Positions 5,295 to 6,172 of a stretch of DNA of 6,172 nt are shown here, in pieces. The translations under genes were made by a program, and so were the position numbers. Origin of the DNA: Eubacterium sp. (GTDB taxonomy: Bacteria > Bacillota > Clostridia > Lachnospirales > Lachnospiraceae); assembly GCA_021442545.1 (NCBI GenBank), contig JABUSX010000230.1, positions 1 through 6,172 of the forward strand, written 5' to 3'. Each line of letters opens with the position of its first letter. Position 1 is the stretch's first letter. Below the pieces are notes generated by a model. The model was not told where the DNA came from and did not search any database. It saw only the letters and a list, made by a program, of their open reading frames with translations.

Positions 5295-6172
5295 ATGGCA
5301 AGAATCGTGATTGCATTAGGGGGGAACGCGCTTCAGTCGAAGAACAGCGCCCCGACTGCAGAAGGACAGCTTTCTGTCGTAAAGGAAACCTGTGAATTTA
5401 TCGCGGACATCGTCCAGGCAGGGCACGAGATCGCCGTCGTACACGGAAACGGCCCCCAGGTGGGACGCATCGTGCTCGCATCCGAGACGGCAAACGAAGT
5501 AACACCGGCGATGCCGTTCGACGTATGCGGCGCCATGAGCCAGGGATACATCGGCTATCACATCCAGCAGGCACTGCGTTACAGCCTCGGCAAGAGAGGG
5601 ATCAACTATCCCGTTCTGACGATCGCTACGCAGGTCGTGGTCGACAAAAACGACCCGGGATTTCAGAACCCGACCAAACCCATCGGTCCGTTCTATACGA
5701 AAGAAGAAGCAGATGAGCTCGTTGCAGAACGCGGCTACATCGTAAAAGAAGATGCGGGACGCGGCTACCGACGTGTAGTGGCTTCCCCCATACCGCAGAA
5801 GATCGTTGAGATCAACGCGATCCGCGGTCTCTGGGACACCTCCATCGTGATCTGCTGCGGCGGCGGCGGGATCCCCGTCGTGGAAAACCTGGACGGCACC
5901 ATGGATGGCGTGGCAGCCGTTATCGACAAGGACTTCGCAGCCGAGCTGCTTGCGGAACAGGTCGATGCGGATGCGCTGATGATCCTGACCGAGGTCGAAA
6001 AGGTCGCAGTCAACTGGGGCAAGCCGGATCAGCAGGATCTGTCTCACATGAGCCTGCTTGAGGCGGCACAATATGTCGAAGAAGGACAGTTCGCACCCGG
6101 AAGCATGCTTCCGAAGGTCGAAGCCTGCATGAAATTTGCAAGAGCCTTCCCGAACAAAAAGGCGATCATCAC
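5295..6172 (+). CDS. aguC: Carbamate kinase (C-terminal end outside window)
   Basis: Carbamate kinase transfers phosphate from carbamoyl phosphate to ADP, giving ATP and carbamate, which decays to ammonia and CO2; it is the energy-yielding step of the pathway. The frame is open for 292 codons to the right edge; the family usually has about 310 residues, so only a short C-terminal tail is missing. Amino acid kinase family motifs are present: ALGGNAL (7-13), HGNGPQVG (50-57), RRVVASP (159-165), CCGGGGIPV (187-195), DKD (211-213), LTEVEKV (231-237) and GSMLPKVEA (269-277). AAGGAGG (5281-5287) lies 7 nt before the ATG. The same enzyme family serves the arginine deiminase pathway (arcC); the operon context assigns this copy to agmatine. 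It sits behind a terminator-like hairpin, so it may be made in smaller amounts than AguB. Confidence 0.94.
   Translation, partial: MARIVIALGGNALQSKNSAPTAEGQLSVVKETCEFIADIVQAGHEIAVVHGNGPQVGRIVLASETANEVTPAMPFDVCGAMSQGYIGYHIQQALRYSLGKRGINYPVLTIATQVVVDKNDPGFQNPTKPIGPFYTKEEADELVAERGYIVKEDAGRGYRRVVASPIPQKIVEINAIRGLWDTSIVICCGGGGIPVVENLDGTMDGVAAVIDKDFAAELLAEQVDADALMILTEVEKVAVNWGKPDQQDLSHMSLLEAAQYVEEGQFAPGSMLPKVEACMKFARAFPNKKAII

Noticed and set aside
5264..5395. Alternative upstream ATG (5264) after GGGAGGT
   Set aside because: It is in a different frame from carbamate kinase and gives an Arg-rich product that stops at 5395; its putative binding site is inside the terminator stem.
5316..6071. 251-codon minus-strand open frame
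   Set aside because: Antisense to carbamate kinase, which has all its family motifs and a good ribosome binding site.

Overview
This window holds a nearly complete agmatine deiminase (AgDI) operon with a divergent gene for a membrane-bound regulator. Moderate GC content, strong GGAGG-type ribosome binding sites before every gene, and the gene set point to a Bacillota bacterium, probably an anaerobic or host-associated member of Clostridia. The phylum-level call is reasonable; anything finer is a guess.

Layout. Positions 872 down to 1 (minus strand) carry the first 290 codons of a seven-helix membrane protein that runs off the left edge. By position and topology it is best read as an AguR-type, LuxR-family one-component activator whose DNA-binding domain would lie outside the window. 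Positions 873-1414 form a long (542 nt) divergent intergenic region with no convincing gene. It has a plausible promoter facing each way and an unusual density of inverted and direct repeats. Four plus-strand genes follow: aguD (1415-2782, APC-family agmatine/putrescine exchanger), aguA (2977-4116, agmatine deiminase), aguB (4161-5201, putrescine carbamoyltransferase) and aguC (5295 to the right edge, carbamate kinase, about 20 residues short of the usual family length).

How the genes work together. AguD imports agmatine in exchange for putrescine. AguA deiminates agmatine to N-carbamoylputrescine and ammonia. AguB phosphorolyses carbamoylputrescine to putrescine and carbamoyl phosphate. AguC moves the phosphate to ADP, giving one ATP plus ammonia and CO2. 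The result is ATP, alkalinisation and exported putrescine, without arginine deiminase. The chemistry is a known system, not a new one.

The less expected content is between the genes. The aguD-aguA gap has a tandem array of about 5.5 copies of a 17-19 bp unit. The aguB-aguC gap has a well-formed intrinsic-terminator-like hairpin, itself enclosed by a second complementary pair. The divergent region has a 15-bp hairpin that overlaps a mutually exclusive alternative pairing. These suggest layered control of gene dosage within the operon, but that is inference from sequence alone.
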